Shown piece after piece: positions 8,565 to 17,774 of a stretch of 64,000 nucleotides of DNA (its first letter is position 1; every line of letters begins with the position of its first letter). The translations under genes were made by a program, and so were the position numbers. Below the pieces are notes generated by a model. That model saw only the letters and a program-made list of their open reading frames with translations, ran no database searches and had not been told where the DNA came from. Source of the stretch: CBFFRJ01 sp963530515 (GTDB lineage: Bacteria; Pseudomonadota; Gammaproteobacteria; Enterobacterales; Enterobacteriaceae); the NCBI GenBank assembly GCA_963530515.1, contig CAUSEC010000005.1, positions 62,001-126,000 of the forward strand, in the 5' to 3' direction.

Positions 8565-9191
8565 TTACTTGGTACCAAAAATTTTGTCGCCAGCGTCGCC
8601 GAGGCCCGGGATGATGTACCCGTGCTCGTTGAGGCCTTTATCGATGGACGCGGTGTACAGCTCAACGTCCGGGTGCGCTTTCTCCAGCGCGGCGAGGCCT
8701 TCCGGTGCAGCTACCAACACCAATACTTTGATGCTGTGGCAGCCCGCGTTTTTCAGCAGGTCGATGGTGGCAATCATAGAGCCACCGGTCGCCAGCATCG
8801 GGTCAACGACCAGCGCCATACGCTCGTCGATGTTAGAAACCAGTTTCTGGAAGTAAGGTACCGGCTCCAGCGTCTCTTCGTTACGGTAGATACCGACCAC
8901 GCTGATACGTGCACTTGGAACGTGTTCCAGTACGCCTTCCATCATGCCAAGACCGGCACGCAGAATCGGTACAACGGTGATTTTCTTGCCTTTGATTTGC
9001 TCAACTTCAACCGGGCCATTCCAGCCCTCAATCACGACGCGCTCTGTTTCCAGATCCGCTGTCGCTTCATAGGTCAGCAAACTACCGACTTCCGAGGCGA
9101 GTTCACGAAAGCGTTTGGTGCTGATGTCATTCTCACGCATCAGGCCCAGCTTGTGTTTGACGAGTGGGTGTTTTACTTCCACAACCTTCAT
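8565..9191 (-). CDS. upp: Upp, uracil phosphoribosyltransferase
   Basis: Upp converts uracil and PRPP to UMP in pyrimidine salvage. The 208-residue protein shows the PRPP-binding loop VDPMLATGGSM (near residue 130-140), the uracil-site region GYIIPGLGDAGDKIFGTK at the C-terminus, and the family N-terminus MKVVEVKHPLVKHKLGLMR. The frame opens 33 bp earlier, but the start at 9191 is chosen because AAGGAGAAGAGT precedes it and the length equals that of E. coli Upp. It is divergent from purM across a 277-bp control region and is followed by uraA. Confidence 0.97.
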   Translation of the reverse strand: MKVVEVKHPLVKHKLGLMRENDISTKRFRELASEVGSLLTYEATADLETERVVIEGWNGPVEVEQIKGKKITVVPILRAGLGMMEGVLEHVPSARISVVGIYRNEETLEPVPYFQKLVSNIDERMALVVDPMLATGGSMIATIDLLKNAGCHSIKVLVLVAAPEGLAALEKAHPDVELYTASIDKGLNEHGYIIPGLGDAGDKIFGTK

Positions 9192-9346
9192 ACTCTTCTC
9201 CTTCCTCAAAAAGGTGGTAGCCACAAAAAAAATCGCCGGATTATACCGCTTTTTTTCCGTTGCGCTACAGGTACGACGTTGATCCGGATCAAACAGACTG
9301 GAAAAGAGTATATCCTAAGAATCCTCACTGCCCTGAAATAATGGAC

Positions 9347-9362
9347 TCGCAAACGTTTGCCT
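9347..9362 (+). promoter_or_regulatory. PurR operator upstream of purMN
   Basis: TCGCAAACGTTTGCCT matches the PurR box ACGCAAACGTTTGCGT at 14 of 16 positions, including the whole central 12-bp palindrome. It sits 107 bp upstream of the purM start, consistent with purine repression of purMN as in E. coli. Confidence 0.87.
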
Positions 9363-9468
9363 TCACTGTTAGAATTGCGCCGAATTTTATTTCTATAACC
9401 TGTTTCGTTCGGGTGTCAGCCTGAAATATGACGGGTGAACCGCAAGCAAACGCGTGGGGACTCAAGCA

Positions 9469-10506
9469 GTGACCGATAAAACCTCTCTTAGCTACAAAGA
9501 TGCCGGTGTTGATATCGACGCAGGTAATGCTCTGGTAGACCGAATCAAAGGCGTAGTGAAGAAAACCCGTCGTCCGGAAGTTATGGGCGGTTTGGGTGGC
9601 TTCGGCGCGCTGTGCGCATTGCCGCAAAAATATCGCGAGCCAGTTCTGGTTTCCGGCACTGACGGCGTGGGTACAAAACTGCGTCTGGCGATGGATCTGA
9701 AACGTCACGACAGCATCGGCATCGATCTGGTCGCCATGTGCGTGAACGATCTGGTGGTACAGGGCGCTGAGCCGCTGTTCTTCCTCGACTATTACGCGAC
9801 CGGTAAACTGGACGTGGACACCGCGTCCAGCGTTATTACCGGCATCGCGGAAGGCTGCCTGCAGTCTGGCTGTGCGCTGGTCGGCGGCGAAACCGCTGAA
9901 ATGCCAGGCATGTACCACGGCGAAGATTACGACGTTGCAGGCTTCTGCGTCGGCGTTGTCGAGAAATCAGAAATCATCGACGGCTCTAAAGTGACCGATG
10001 GCGATGTGCTGATTGCGCTGGCCTCCAGCGGTCCGCATTCCAATGGCTATTCGCTGGTGCGTAAAGTCATCGAAGTGAGCGGTTGTGACCCGGAAACGAC
10101 TCAGCTTGAAGGTAAATCCCTGGCTGATCACCTACTGACCCCAACCCGCATCTACGTGAAATCTATCCTTGAGCTTATCGAAAATGTCGATGTGCATGCG
10201 ATTGCGCACCTGACCGGTGGCGGCTTCTGGGAAAACATTCCGCGCGTGCTGCCAGACAACACCCAGGCGGTGATTGATGAATCCTCCTGGCAGTGGCCAG
10301 CCGTGTTCGACTGGCTGCAAACCGCCGGTAACGTCAGCCGCCATGAAATGTACCGCACCTTCAACTGTGGCGTGGGCATGGTCATTGCACTGCCAGAAGC
10401 GGAAGTGGAAAAGGCAATCGCACTGTTGAATGCAAAAGGTGAAAACGCGTGGAGAATCGGTATTATCAAAGCCTCCGACTCCAGTGAACGCGTGGTCATT
10501 GAATGA
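9469..10506 (+). CDS. purM: PurM, phosphoribosylformylglycinamidine cyclo-ligase (AIR synthetase)
   Basis: PurM closes the imidazole ring in step five of IMP synthesis, using ATP to convert FGAM to AIR. The 345-residue protein has the family signatures SGTDGVGTKLRLAM (near 60-75), GGETAEMPGMY (near 140) and HLTGGGFWENIPRVLP (near 245-260). The start is GTG at 9469, giving MTDKTSLSYKDAGVDIDAGN, with GGGGA upstream; an earlier in-frame GTG at 9454 would add five residues not seen in the family. It overlaps purN by four bases (ATGA), showing translational coupling, and lies downstream of a PurR box. Confidence 0.97.
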   Translation: MTDKTSLSYKDAGVDIDAGNALVDRIKGVVKKTRRPEVMGGLGGFGALCALPQKYREPVLVSGTDGVGTKLRLAMDLKRHDSIGIDLVAMCVNDLVVQGAEPLFFLDYYATGKLDVDTASSVITGIAEGCLQSGCALVGGETAEMPGMYHGEDYDVAGFCVGVVEKSEIIDGSKVTDGDVLIALASSGPHSNGYSLVRKVIEVSGCDPETTQLEGKSLADHLLTPTRIYVKSILELIENVDVHAIAHLTGGGFWENIPRVLPDNTQAVIDESSWQWPAVFDWLQTAGNVSRHEMYRTFNCGVGMVIALPEAEVEKAIALLNAKGENAWRIGIIKASDSSERVVIE

Positions 10507-11141
10507 AAAATATTGTGGTGCTCATTTCCGGTAACGGAAGCAATTTGCAGGCGATCATTGATGCCTGCAAACAGAAGAAAATCAGTGGCACCATCAGGGC
10601 AGTATTCAGTAACAAGGCCGACGCGTTCGGCCTTGAACGTGCGCGGGAAGCCAGTATTCCCGCTCATGCCCTTCTGGCCTCTCAGTTCGCCAGCCGTGAA
10701 GGCTTTGACCGCGAACTGATGCAGGAAATTGATGCCTACGCGCCGGATCTGGTCGTGCTGGCGGGCTATATTCGTATTCTCAGCCCGGCATTTGTCGCCC
10801 ATTACACCGGCCGCTTGATCAATATCCACCCTTCCCTGTTGCCCAAATATCCCGGTTTACACACGCACCGCCAGGTGCTTGAAAACGGCGATGAAACCCA
10901 TGGCACCACCGTGCATTTCGTCACCGACGAACTGGACGGCGGCCCGGTGATTTTGCAGGCGCAAATTCCGGTGTTTGAAGGCGATTCGGAAGAGGATATC
11001 ACCGCCCGCGTACAGACCCAGGAACACGCGATTTACCCGCTCGTGGTCAGCTGGTTTCTTGATGGCCGCCTTGCCATGCAGGAAGGCAAAGCCTGGCTGG
11101 ATGGCGTCTGTTTACCGGCTCAAGGCTACGCAGCGGATTAG
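10503..11141 (+). CDS. purN: PurN, phosphoribosylglycinamide formyltransferase 1
   Basis: PurN transfers the formyl group of 10-formyltetrahydrofolate to GAR in purine synthesis. The 212-residue protein has the phosphate loop ISGNGSNLQAI at residues 8-18, the catalytic segment INIHPSLLPKYPG with the Asn and His of the active site (Asn106, His108), and TDELDGGPVILQ with the catalytic Asp (Asp144). Second gene of the purMN operon; its ATG overlaps the purM stop. Confidence 0.97.
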   Translation: MKNIVVLISGNGSNLQAIIDACKQKKISGTIRAVFSNKADAFGLERAREASIPAHALLASQFASREGFDRELMQEIDAYAPDLVVLAGYIRILSPAFVAHYTGRLINIHPSLLPKYPGLHTHRQVLENGDETHGTTVHFVTDELDGGPVILQAQIPVFEGDSEEDITARVQTQEHAIYPLVVSWFLDGRLAMQEGKAWLDGVCLPAQGYAAD

Positions 11142-11211
11142 CCCTGTTTTCCGTTATCTGCGCGTGACTTAAGGTTGCGCGCAACATCTTTATCCGGGCA
11201 AAAACGGATTA

Positions 11212-11231
11212 CTGTCATACTTATCTGTCAC
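11212..11231 (+). promoter_or_regulatory. Pho-box-like repeats upstream of ppk
   Basis: CTGTCAT (11212-11218) and CTGTCAC (11225-11231) are the half-site words of a PhoB box, 145 bp before ppk. Their start-to-start distance is 13 bp instead of the usual 11, so this is either a weak site or two half-sites that pair with other partners (GGACATC follows). PhoB control of ppk is established in E. coli; here it is only suggested. Confidence 0.45.
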
Positions 11232-11374
11232 AGTTGGACATCTGATGGCAAAGCTCGCCATAATATGGGGTGTCTTTCTCACGCGAACGCCAATAACGTT
11301 TACCTGCACATGAGGACACCGCCTGGCGAGAAGGAATTGCCGTGTCCCGAGAGTTAACTGGAGTGTAAGCTGTA

Positions 11375-13441
11375 ATGGGTCAGGAAAAGCTATATCTGGA
11401 AAAAGAACTGAGTTGGTTGTGCTTCAACGAGCGCGTGCTTCAGGAAGCGGCGGACAAAAGTAACCCGCTGATTGAGCGTATGCGTTTTTTGGGCATTTAT
11501 TCCAATAACCTTGATGAGTTCTATAAGGTCCGCTTCGCAGAACTTAAACGCCGTATCATTATTAGCGAAGAGCAAGGACAAGGAACCAACACCCAATCGC
11601 GTCATTTGCTGGGTAAAATCCAGACCAGAGTACTTAAAGCCGATCAGGAATTTGACACGCTTTATAATGACCTGCTGCTGGAAATGGCCCGTAATCAAAT
11701 CTTCCTGATTAACGAACGCCAGCTCTCCGTCAACCAGCAAACCTGGCTGCGTCACTATTTCAAACAGTACTTACGCCAGCACATCACCCCGACGCTGATT
11801 AATCGCGAAACCAATCTGATCCGTTTCTTAAAAGACGATTACACCTATCTGGCGGTCGAGATTATCCGTGGGGATGCTATTCGTTACGCACTGCTGGAGA
11901 TCCCGTCAGACAAGGTTCCACGCTTTGTGAACCTGCCGCCGGAAGCGCCGCGTCGCCGTAAACCGATGATCCTGCTCGATAACATCCTGCGTTACTGCCT
12001 GGATGATATTTTCAGCGGCTTCTTTGATTACGACTCGCTGAATGCCTACTCGATGAAAATGACCCGTGACGCCGAATATGACCTGGTGCACGAGATGGAA
12101 TCGAGCCTGATGGAGCTGATGTCTTCGAGCCTGAAACAACGCCTGACCGCGGAGCCGGTGCGCTTTGTTTATCAGCGTGACATGCCGGATGCGATGGTCG
12201 AAATGCTGCGCGAGAAACTGACCATCTCCCGTTTTGACTCCATCATCCCTGGCGGCCGTTACCACAACTTCAAAGACTTCATCGGCTTCCCGAACGTCGG
12301 CAAAGCCAACCTGGTGAACAAGCCGTTGCCACGCCTGCGCCACATCTGGTTCGACAAATTCCGTAACGGATTTGATGCGATTCGCGAGCGTGATGTGCTG
12401 CTCTACTATCCGTATCACACCTTCGAACACGTGCTCGAACTGTTGCGTCAGGCGTCATTTGACCCCAGCGTGCTGGCCATTAAAATCAATATTTACCGCG
12501 TGGCAAAAGACTCACGCATTATTGATGCGATGATCCACGCCGCCCACAACGGCAAAAAAGTGACCGTGGTCGTGGAATTGCAGGCGCGCTTTGACGAAGA
12601 AGCTAATATTCATTGGGCCAAACGTCTGACGGAAGCGGGCGTGCAGGTTATCTTCTCTGCACCGGGTCTGAAAATTCACGCCAAGCTGTTCCTCATCTCC
12701 CGTATGGAAGGGGAAGAGATTGTGCGTTATGCCCACATCGGCACCGGTAACTTCAACGAAAAGACGGCGCGTATCTATACCGACTACTCGTTACTGACCG
12801 CCGATGCGCGTATTACCAACGAAGTTCGCCGGGTGTTCAGTTTTATCGAGAACCCTTACCGTCCGGTGCATTTCGATTATTTGCTGGTTTCGCCGCAAAA
12901 CTCGCGTCCATTGCTCTATGAGATGATCGACAAAGAGATTTCGAATGCGCAGAAAGGCATCCCTGCGGGCATTACCCTGAAAATCAACAACCTGGTTGAT
13001 AAAGGACTGGTTGACCGTCTGTATGCGGCCTCCAGTTCCGGCGTGCAGGTTAACCTGCTGGTACGTGGTATGTGCTCACTGATCCCCCAGCTGGAGGGCA
13101 TCAGCGATAATATTCGCGTAATTAGCGTCGTTGACCGTTTCCTCGAGCACGATCGCATCTATATTTTTGATAACGGTGGCGACAAGAAAGTGTATCTGTC
13201 GTCGGCCGACTGGATGACGCGAAATATCGATTACCGTATCGAAGTGGCAGCACCGTTGCTGGACCCGCGCCTTAAGCAACAGGTCCTGGATATCATCGAC
13301 ATTCTGTTCAGTGATACCGTCAAAGCGCGCTACGTCGATAAAGAGCTGAGTAATCGTTATGTGCCGCGCGGTAACCGCCGCAAAGTACGCGCACAACTCG
13401 CGATTCATGAATATCTGACTTCACTTGAACAGCCTGATTAA
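11375..13441 (+). CDS. ppk: Ppk, polyphosphate kinase 1
   Basis: Ppk reversibly polymerises the terminal phosphate of ATP into inorganic polyphosphate at the inner membrane. The 688-residue protein is full length with four regions: N-terminal domain (about 1-106), head (107-321) and two phospholipase-D-like C-terminal domains. The autophosphorylated histidine is His435 in LKIHAKLFLISR and the second catalytic histidine is His592 in EHDRIYIF. It precedes ppx by three bases, so synthesis and degradation of polyphosphate are cotranscribed, as in E. coli. Pho-box-like words lie upstream. Confidence 0.97.
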   Translation: MGQEKLYLEKELSWLCFNERVLQEAADKSNPLIERMRFLGIYSNNLDEFYKVRFAELKRRIIISEEQGQGTNTQSRHLLGKIQTRVLKADQEFDTLYNDLLLEMARNQIFLINERQLSVNQQTWLRHYFKQYLRQHITPTLINRETNLIRFLKDDYTYLAVEIIRGDAIRYALLEIPSDKVPRFVNLPPEAPRRRKPMILLDNILRYCLDDIFSGFFDYDSLNAYSMKMTRDAEYDLVHEMESSLMELMSSSLKQRLTAEPVRFVYQRDMPDAMVEMLREKLTISRFDSIIPGGRYHNFKDFIGFPNVGKANLVNKPLPRLRHIWFDKFRNGFDAIRERDVLLYYPYHTFEHVLELLRQASFDPSVLAIKINIYRVAKDSRIIDAMIHAAHNGKKVTVVVELQARFDEEANIHWAKRLTEAGVQVIFSAPGLKIHAKLFLISRMEGEEIVRYAHIGTGNFNEKTARIYTDYSLLTADARITNEVRRVFSFIENPYRPVHFDYLLVSPQNSRPLLYEMIDKEISNAQKGIPAGITLKINNLVDKGLVDRLYAASSSGVQVNLLVRGMCSLIPQLEGISDNIRVISVVDRFLEHDRIYIFDNGGDKKVYLSSADWMTRNIDYRIEVAAPLLDPRLKQQVLDIIDILFSDTVKARYVDKELSNRYVPRGNRRKVRAQLAIHEYLTSLEQPD

Positions 13442-13444
13442 TCT

Positions 13445-14986
13445 ATGCCGATAAATGACAACACACCACGACCGCAGGAGTTTGCGGCGGTCGATTTGGG
13501 TTCCAACAGTTTTCATATGGTGATCGCGCGCGTTGTGGATGGTGCGATGCAGATCATTGGCCGCCTCAAACAACGCGTGCATCTGGCTGATGGCCTGGAT
13601 GCAAACAGTATGCTGAGCGAAGAAGCGATGGAGCGCGGGCTGAGCTGCCTGTCTCTTTTCGCCGAACGTCTGCAAGGCTTCGAGCCTTCCAGCGTCTGCA
13701 TCGTGGGCACGCATGCCCTGCGCCAGGCGCGCAATGCCGCTGAGTTTCTCAAACGTGCTGAAGAGGTGATTCCCTATCCGATAGAGATAATCTCCGGTAA
13801 CGAAGAAGCCCGTCTGATTTTTATGGGCGTTGAGCACACGCAGCCAGAAAAGGGCCGCAAGCTGGTTATCGATATCGGTGGCGGCTCAACGGAGCTGGTG
13901 ATTGGTGAAGATTTCGAACCCCGTCTGGTGGAAAGCCGCCGTATGGGTTGCGTCAGCTTTGCCCAGACCTACTTCCCTGGCGGCGCACTGAATCGCGAGA
14001 GCTTCCAGCGCGCCCGCATGTCAGCGGTGCAAAAACTGGAAACCCTGGCCTGGCAGTACCGCATCCAGGGCTGGAATGTCGCGCTCGGAGCATCAGGCTC
14101 CATCAAAGCCGCACATGAAGTGCTGCTGGCGATGGGAGAGAAAGACGGTTTCATCACGCCAGAGCGCCTCGATAAGCTGGTCACCGAAGTACTGAAGTTC
14201 AAGAATTTCGACGAGCTCAGCCTGCCGGGTCTGTCCGAAGAACGTAAAGCGGTCTTCGTGCCGGGCCTGTCGATCCTGTGCGGCGTGTTTGATGCACTGG
14301 CCATTCGCGAGCTGCGCCTGTCTGATGGCGCGCTGCGTGAAGGCGTGCTGTACGAAATGGAAGGTCGCTTCCGTCATCAGGATATCCGCAGCCGCACGGC
14401 GCAGGCGCTGGCGAACCACTACAATATCGACAGAGAGCAGGCCCGCCGCGTGCTGGAAACCACCACGCACATGTTTGATCAGTGGCAGGCACAAAACCCG
14501 AAGCTGGCAAACCCACAACTGGCTGCCCTGCTGAAATGGGCGGTGATGCTCCACGAAGTGGGACTGAACATTAACCACAGCGGCATGCACCGCCACTCTG
14601 CGTATATCCTCCAGCACAGTGATTTGCCGGGCTTCAATCAGGAGCAGCAGCTGATGATGGCGACCCTGGTGCGCTATCATCGTAAAGGCATCAAGCTGGA
14701 CGATGTGCCGCGCTTTACCCTGTTCCGCAAGAAGCAATTCCTGCCGCTGGTGCAGATTTTACGCCTTGGCGTACTGCTCAATAACCAGCGTCAGGCAACC
14801 ACCACGCCACCGACGCTGCGTTTGACCACGGACGATAACCACTGGACGCTCAGCTTCCCGCACGACTGGTTCAGCCAGAATGCGCTGGTGCTGTTCGATC
14901 TGGAGAAAGAGCAGGACTACTGGGAATCGGTCACCGGCTGGCGACTCAAGATTGAAGAAGAACAAGCACCGGAAGTCGCGGCCTGA
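13445..14986 (+). CDS. ppx: Ppx, exopolyphosphatase
   Basis: Ppx removes terminal phosphates from long polyphosphate chains. The 513-residue protein belongs to the Ppx/GppA branch of the actin-like ATPase fold, with phosphate-1 motif AAVDLGSNSFHMVIAR (residues about 14-30), catalytic glutamate region near EIISGNEEARLIFMGV (about 113-128), and DIGGGSTELVIG (about 143-154), followed by a C-terminal HD-like helical domain with LHEVGLNINHSGMHRHS. It follows ppk by three bases and converges on pdeF with a two-base gap. Confidence 0.97.
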   Translation: MPINDNTPRPQEFAAVDLGSNSFHMVIARVVDGAMQIIGRLKQRVHLADGLDANSMLSEEAMERGLSCLSLFAERLQGFEPSSVCIVGTHALRQARNAAEFLKRAEEVIPYPIEIISGNEEARLIFMGVEHTQPEKGRKLVIDIGGGSTELVIGEDFEPRLVESRRMGCVSFAQTYFPGGALNRESFQRARMSAVQKLETLAWQYRIQGWNVALGASGSIKAAHEVLLAMGEKDGFITPERLDKLVTEVLKFKNFDELSLPGLSEERKAVFVPGLSILCGVFDALAIRELRLSDGALREGVLYEMEGRFRHQDIRSRTAQALANHYNIDREQARRVLETTTHMFDQWQAQNPKLANPQLAALLKWAVMLHEVGLNINHSGMHRHSAYILQHSDLPGFNQEQQLMMATLVRYHRKGIKLDDVPRFTLFRKKQFLPLVQILRLGVLLNNQRQATTTPPTLRLTTDDNHWTLSFPHDWFSQNALVLFDLEKEQDYWESVTGWRLKIEEEQAPEVAA

Positions 14987-14988
14987 CA

Positions 14989-17217
14989 TCAGGCCGCTTC
15001 ATGCTGTACAGCCAGGCTCTCCAGTGGCTCTGGCTTACCAATCAAATAGCCCTGTAAATAATCGATACCCAGCGCAATGGCTGCGCTGCGTATCTCTTCA
15101 CTTTCAACGTACTCTGCAACCACCAGCATTCGTTTCATTCGCGCTAAATGGCAAATAGACGCCACAATCTGATAGTCCAGGCTATTGGAGACAATGTTGC
15201 GAATAAAGCTGCCATCGATTTTGAGGATGTCTGCGTTCACATTCTTCAGACGGGCGTAGCTCGCGTAGCCAGTACCAAAATCATCAATCGCCACCCGGCA
15301 GCCCATTTTCTGTAACTGGCTCAGCGTCTGGTTTGCCTGATGAATATTCGACAGCGAATTACTTTCGGTAATTTCAAAAATGAGCTGCCAGGCTTCAATG
15401 CCGTACTTACGCAACAAGCGCCCAACTTCCAGGGAAAACTGTGCCCGACACACGGAGGTCGGCGACAGGTTGATGGCAAAGCGCTGACCGGGCAACCGCT
15501 CCCGGTGCGAGGCCATAAAGCTCAGCACATGTTCAACCACCCACAAATCGATGCGGGAAGACAAACCAAACTCATGGGCAATCGGCAGGAAGTCGTCAGG
15601 ATGAATGTACTCGCCATTCTCCTCTTTCATGCGCAGGAGGATTTCGTGGTAGTTGTCGCCACGCATGCCAACAATCGGCTGCACCATCAGGCTAAAGCGG
15701 TTTTCTTCCAGCGCACGCTGCAGGCGGCTCATCATCTCCACCTTGCTTTTCAGGCTGCGCTGTAAGTTAACTGCACCACGGTGCTGCAAGCTTTCCGGGT
15801 GATTGGTAGCCAGCGAAAGATCCGCAATCGTGCTCAGTTCCCCCAGCAATAAATAGAGGTGCTGAACCGGCGAGCGCACATAGCAGTAACTCATGCCCAC
15901 CTGCGGTTGCAGCGGCATGTCATCCCAGGCGAAACGGAACTGTTTGATGCGCTGGTCCAGCTCCTCAACCCGGCTTTGGTGTGACTGAGAATGAAGACGA
16001 ATAGCCAGGTCATAGCCCGTCAGCAAATACACATCCTCACCTTCCGCCAGAATCGGCCTTAACCACTCCGCCAGTTTTTGCTTGTACTGAATGCGCAGCA
16101 TGATGCCGTAGTTACGCCCCAATAGCTCCAGTTCCGGGATACGCAACAGACACAACACCGACCAGGGTGACTCCGCAAGTGAACGGCACAATGCCCGCAA
16201 ATTCGGCATATGAACAACGGGATCGAGATACGCCAGCTGACGGGCGCGCTCATGAAGCTGCCGCTGGCGCGTCGCCAGCAGAGCAACGCTCAGAATAATG
16301 GCGGTGTAGACCAGATAGCAGGATGATGCGATCGCCAGCTGAACGTCATAACCAGGGTACGCGGGCAGATAGCGATAGTAATAGTGCACAAAAAGGGTGA
16401 GCAGCAGTGCCCACAGCAGTGACATAAAACGATAGCCAAAGCGCATCGATCCCCAGAGCATCACGGGGAGAACCAGCGATAAGGTGTAGTTAGTGCTTAA
16501 AATCGAGCTGTTTTCCGTCATCGGCATCAACAGCAACATGACAAGCCCGGCTACCACGGCGAACCAGATAATAAGTTCTGTTCGCGTGACTTTAGGGTCA
16601 AATTCATTTCGCAGTTGGGAAAACCAACTTTTCAGATAGCGAGGATGATGGCATGCACGAATCACTAAATAGCTGATGGGTAAGCCAGTCATGGTGCCGA
16701 CTAACGCCGCCTGGTAATCAATAAGCAGATGAATATTTAGTGTGAGCGTATTGGTATTACTTAACACCGTGTCATAGAGCGACAGCCAGATAACAAACTG
16801 CAGAATAGTCATATACAGCGTCGCCGGGCAAAACACCTGCCAGAATAAACGCTGAGCAAAAAGTCTGGCATCACCATAAGCAATATTTTGTCGGCGGGTG
16901 ACAAATACGCGATAACCACCCCAGCTGAGTAACACCGGCAACAGTAAATGCAGCATTTGCGCGATAAGCTGGCCTGGGGAATCGACACCAAACAGCACAA
17001 CCAGCCCCAGCACAATGCCAGGGAGCGCCGCCAGGTCATAAACCACCAGCATGCTCATTAGCACAGCCATCGGCAGGTAGAAAAGGACGACACCTTCACC
17101 CGCAACCGTGGCCCAGGTGTTCGCCATGCCAAACAAGGGGAGTAACAGGCAAGGTAAAAGGAGAGGCAGTGCCCACCATTTATCTTTATATTGGCGGAAA
17201 TTGTTCATGAAAGTCAT
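14989..17217 (-). CDS. pdeF: PdeF (YfgF), membrane c-di-GMP phosphodiesterase
   Basis: The 742-residue protein has an N-terminal MASE1-type region of about eight to ten membrane segments (residues 12-320), a degenerate GGDEF domain (about 330-470, no GGDEF motif visible), and a C-terminal EAL domain (about 490-735). The EAL signature reads EILLRM, keeping the catalytic glutamate. Other key motifs are present: FAINLSPTSV, LIFEITES, VAIDDFGTGYASYARL, ILKIDGSFI and VVAEYVE. It should hydrolyse c-di-GMP and not make it. E. coli YfgF (747 residues) is an active phosphodiesterase important under anaerobic or oxidative conditions. The start at 17217 is a guess; ATG 17208 is also possible. Confidence 0.93.
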   Translation of the reverse strand: MTFMNNFRQYKDKWWALPLLLPCLLLPLFGMANTWATVAGEGVVLFYLPMAVLMSMLVVYDLAALPGIVLGLVVLFGVDSPGQLIAQMLHLLLPVLLSWGGYRVFVTRRQNIAYGDARLFAQRLFWQVFCPATLYMTILQFVIWLSLYDTVLSNTNTLTLNIHLLIDYQAALVGTMTGLPISYLVIRACHHPRYLKSWFSQLRNEFDPKVTRTELIIWFAVVAGLVMLLLMPMTENSSILSTNYTLSLVLPVMLWGSMRFGYRFMSLLWALLLTLFVHYYYRYLPAYPGYDVQLAIASSCYLVYTAIILSVALLATRQRQLHERARQLAYLDPVVHMPNLRALCRSLAESPWSVLCLLRIPELELLGRNYGIMLRIQYKQKLAEWLRPILAEGEDVYLLTGYDLAIRLHSQSHQSRVEELDQRIKQFRFAWDDMPLQPQVGMSYCYVRSPVQHLYLLLGELSTIADLSLATNHPESLQHRGAVNLQRSLKSKVEMMSRLQRALEENRFSLMVQPIVGMRGDNYHEILLRMKEENGEYIHPDDFLPIAHEFGLSSRIDLWVVEHVLSFMASHRERLPGQRFAINLSPTSVCRAQFSLEVGRLLRKYGIEAWQLIFEITESNSLSNIHQANQTLSQLQKMGCRVAIDDFGTGYASYARLKNVNADILKIDGSFIRNIVSNSLDYQIVASICHLARMKRMLVVAEYVESEEIRSAAIALGIDYLQGYLIGKPEPLESLAVQHEAA

Positions 17218-17556
17218 AGATGCTCAGCAGAAAACCCAGGATCCTGAGGGGTATTTTCAGGCAGGCATCCAACCCGACTGTACATGTTTAACGCAATAAG
17301 TGAGCTGGAATTTTAGTGCCGCACCGCAAGTTATAATTGACACACGTCAAACAAAACACGGCGGTTTAATTAATTCTTACCTTTTTCCTCGCTAAGATGA
17401 ATTTAGCATTTACGCGGTAAATAATTAATTTATTTATATTATCCAGCTCAATATTTTTCATGGCCTCGTTTTTATGTGGTGATGAATTGACCTTGTCGAC
17501 ACTCTGTGACTTAATGTCCCTGTCGCCCTTTAATAGGGCTTATCCAAGGAACCATT
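17218..17556. other. Divergent pdeF/yfgG control region, AT-rich
   Basis: The 339 bases between two divergent genes contain no coding sequence I can support. They are clearly AT-richer than their surroundings, as expected for two promoters. An FNR-like palindrome lies at 17337-17350. The yfgG side shows GGCTTATCCAAGGAACCATT directly before its GTG start. Confidence 0.6.
17337..17350. promoter_or_regulatory. FNR-like palindrome upstream of pdeF
   Basis: TTGACACACGTCAA is a perfect 5-4-5 palindrome close to the FNR consensus TTGATnnnnATCAA, with C/G in place of T/A at the inner positions. It lies 120 bp before pdeF; a TATAAC lies just downstream of it on the minus strand, so bound protein would cover that promoter. 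CRP or another factor could also use it. Confidence 0.4.
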
Positions 17557-17748
17557 GTGAGTCAGGCAACCCCTATGCGAAAACGACATCGATTTGACAG
17601 TCGCATGACCCGTATCGTACTGCTTATCAGCTTTATCTTCTTCTTCGGTCGTTTCGTCTATTCCTCTATTGGTGCCTGGTATCATCATCAGGATAAGCTC
17701 CAGTCGCAGCAAGTCAGTCAACCTGTCGAATCTTCCGCAGAACGCTAA
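17557..17748 (+). CDS. yfgG: YfgG, small single-span membrane protein
   Basis: A 63-residue protein with a basic N-terminus (MRKRHRFDSRMTR) and one hydrophobic segment (about residues 19-41, including IVLLISFIFFFGRFVYSS), then a short polar tail. It matches E. coli YfgG in length and sequence. A role in nickel and cobalt tolerance has been suggested for the E. coli protein, but the sequence shows only a membrane anchor. The start is GTG, preceded by CAAGGA. It is alone on its strand, divergent from pdeF. Confidence 0.9.
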   Translation: MSQATPMRKRHRFDSRMTRIVLLISFIFFFGRFVYSSIGAWYHHQDKLQSQQVSQPVESSAER

Positions 17749-17774
17749 CGTCTTGTTTTAGCTTTATACGTCCC

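Noticed and set aside
11212..11231. A canonical Pho box before ppk
   Set aside because: The half-sites are two bases too far apart for the normal 11-bp period, so it is listed only as Pho-box-like.
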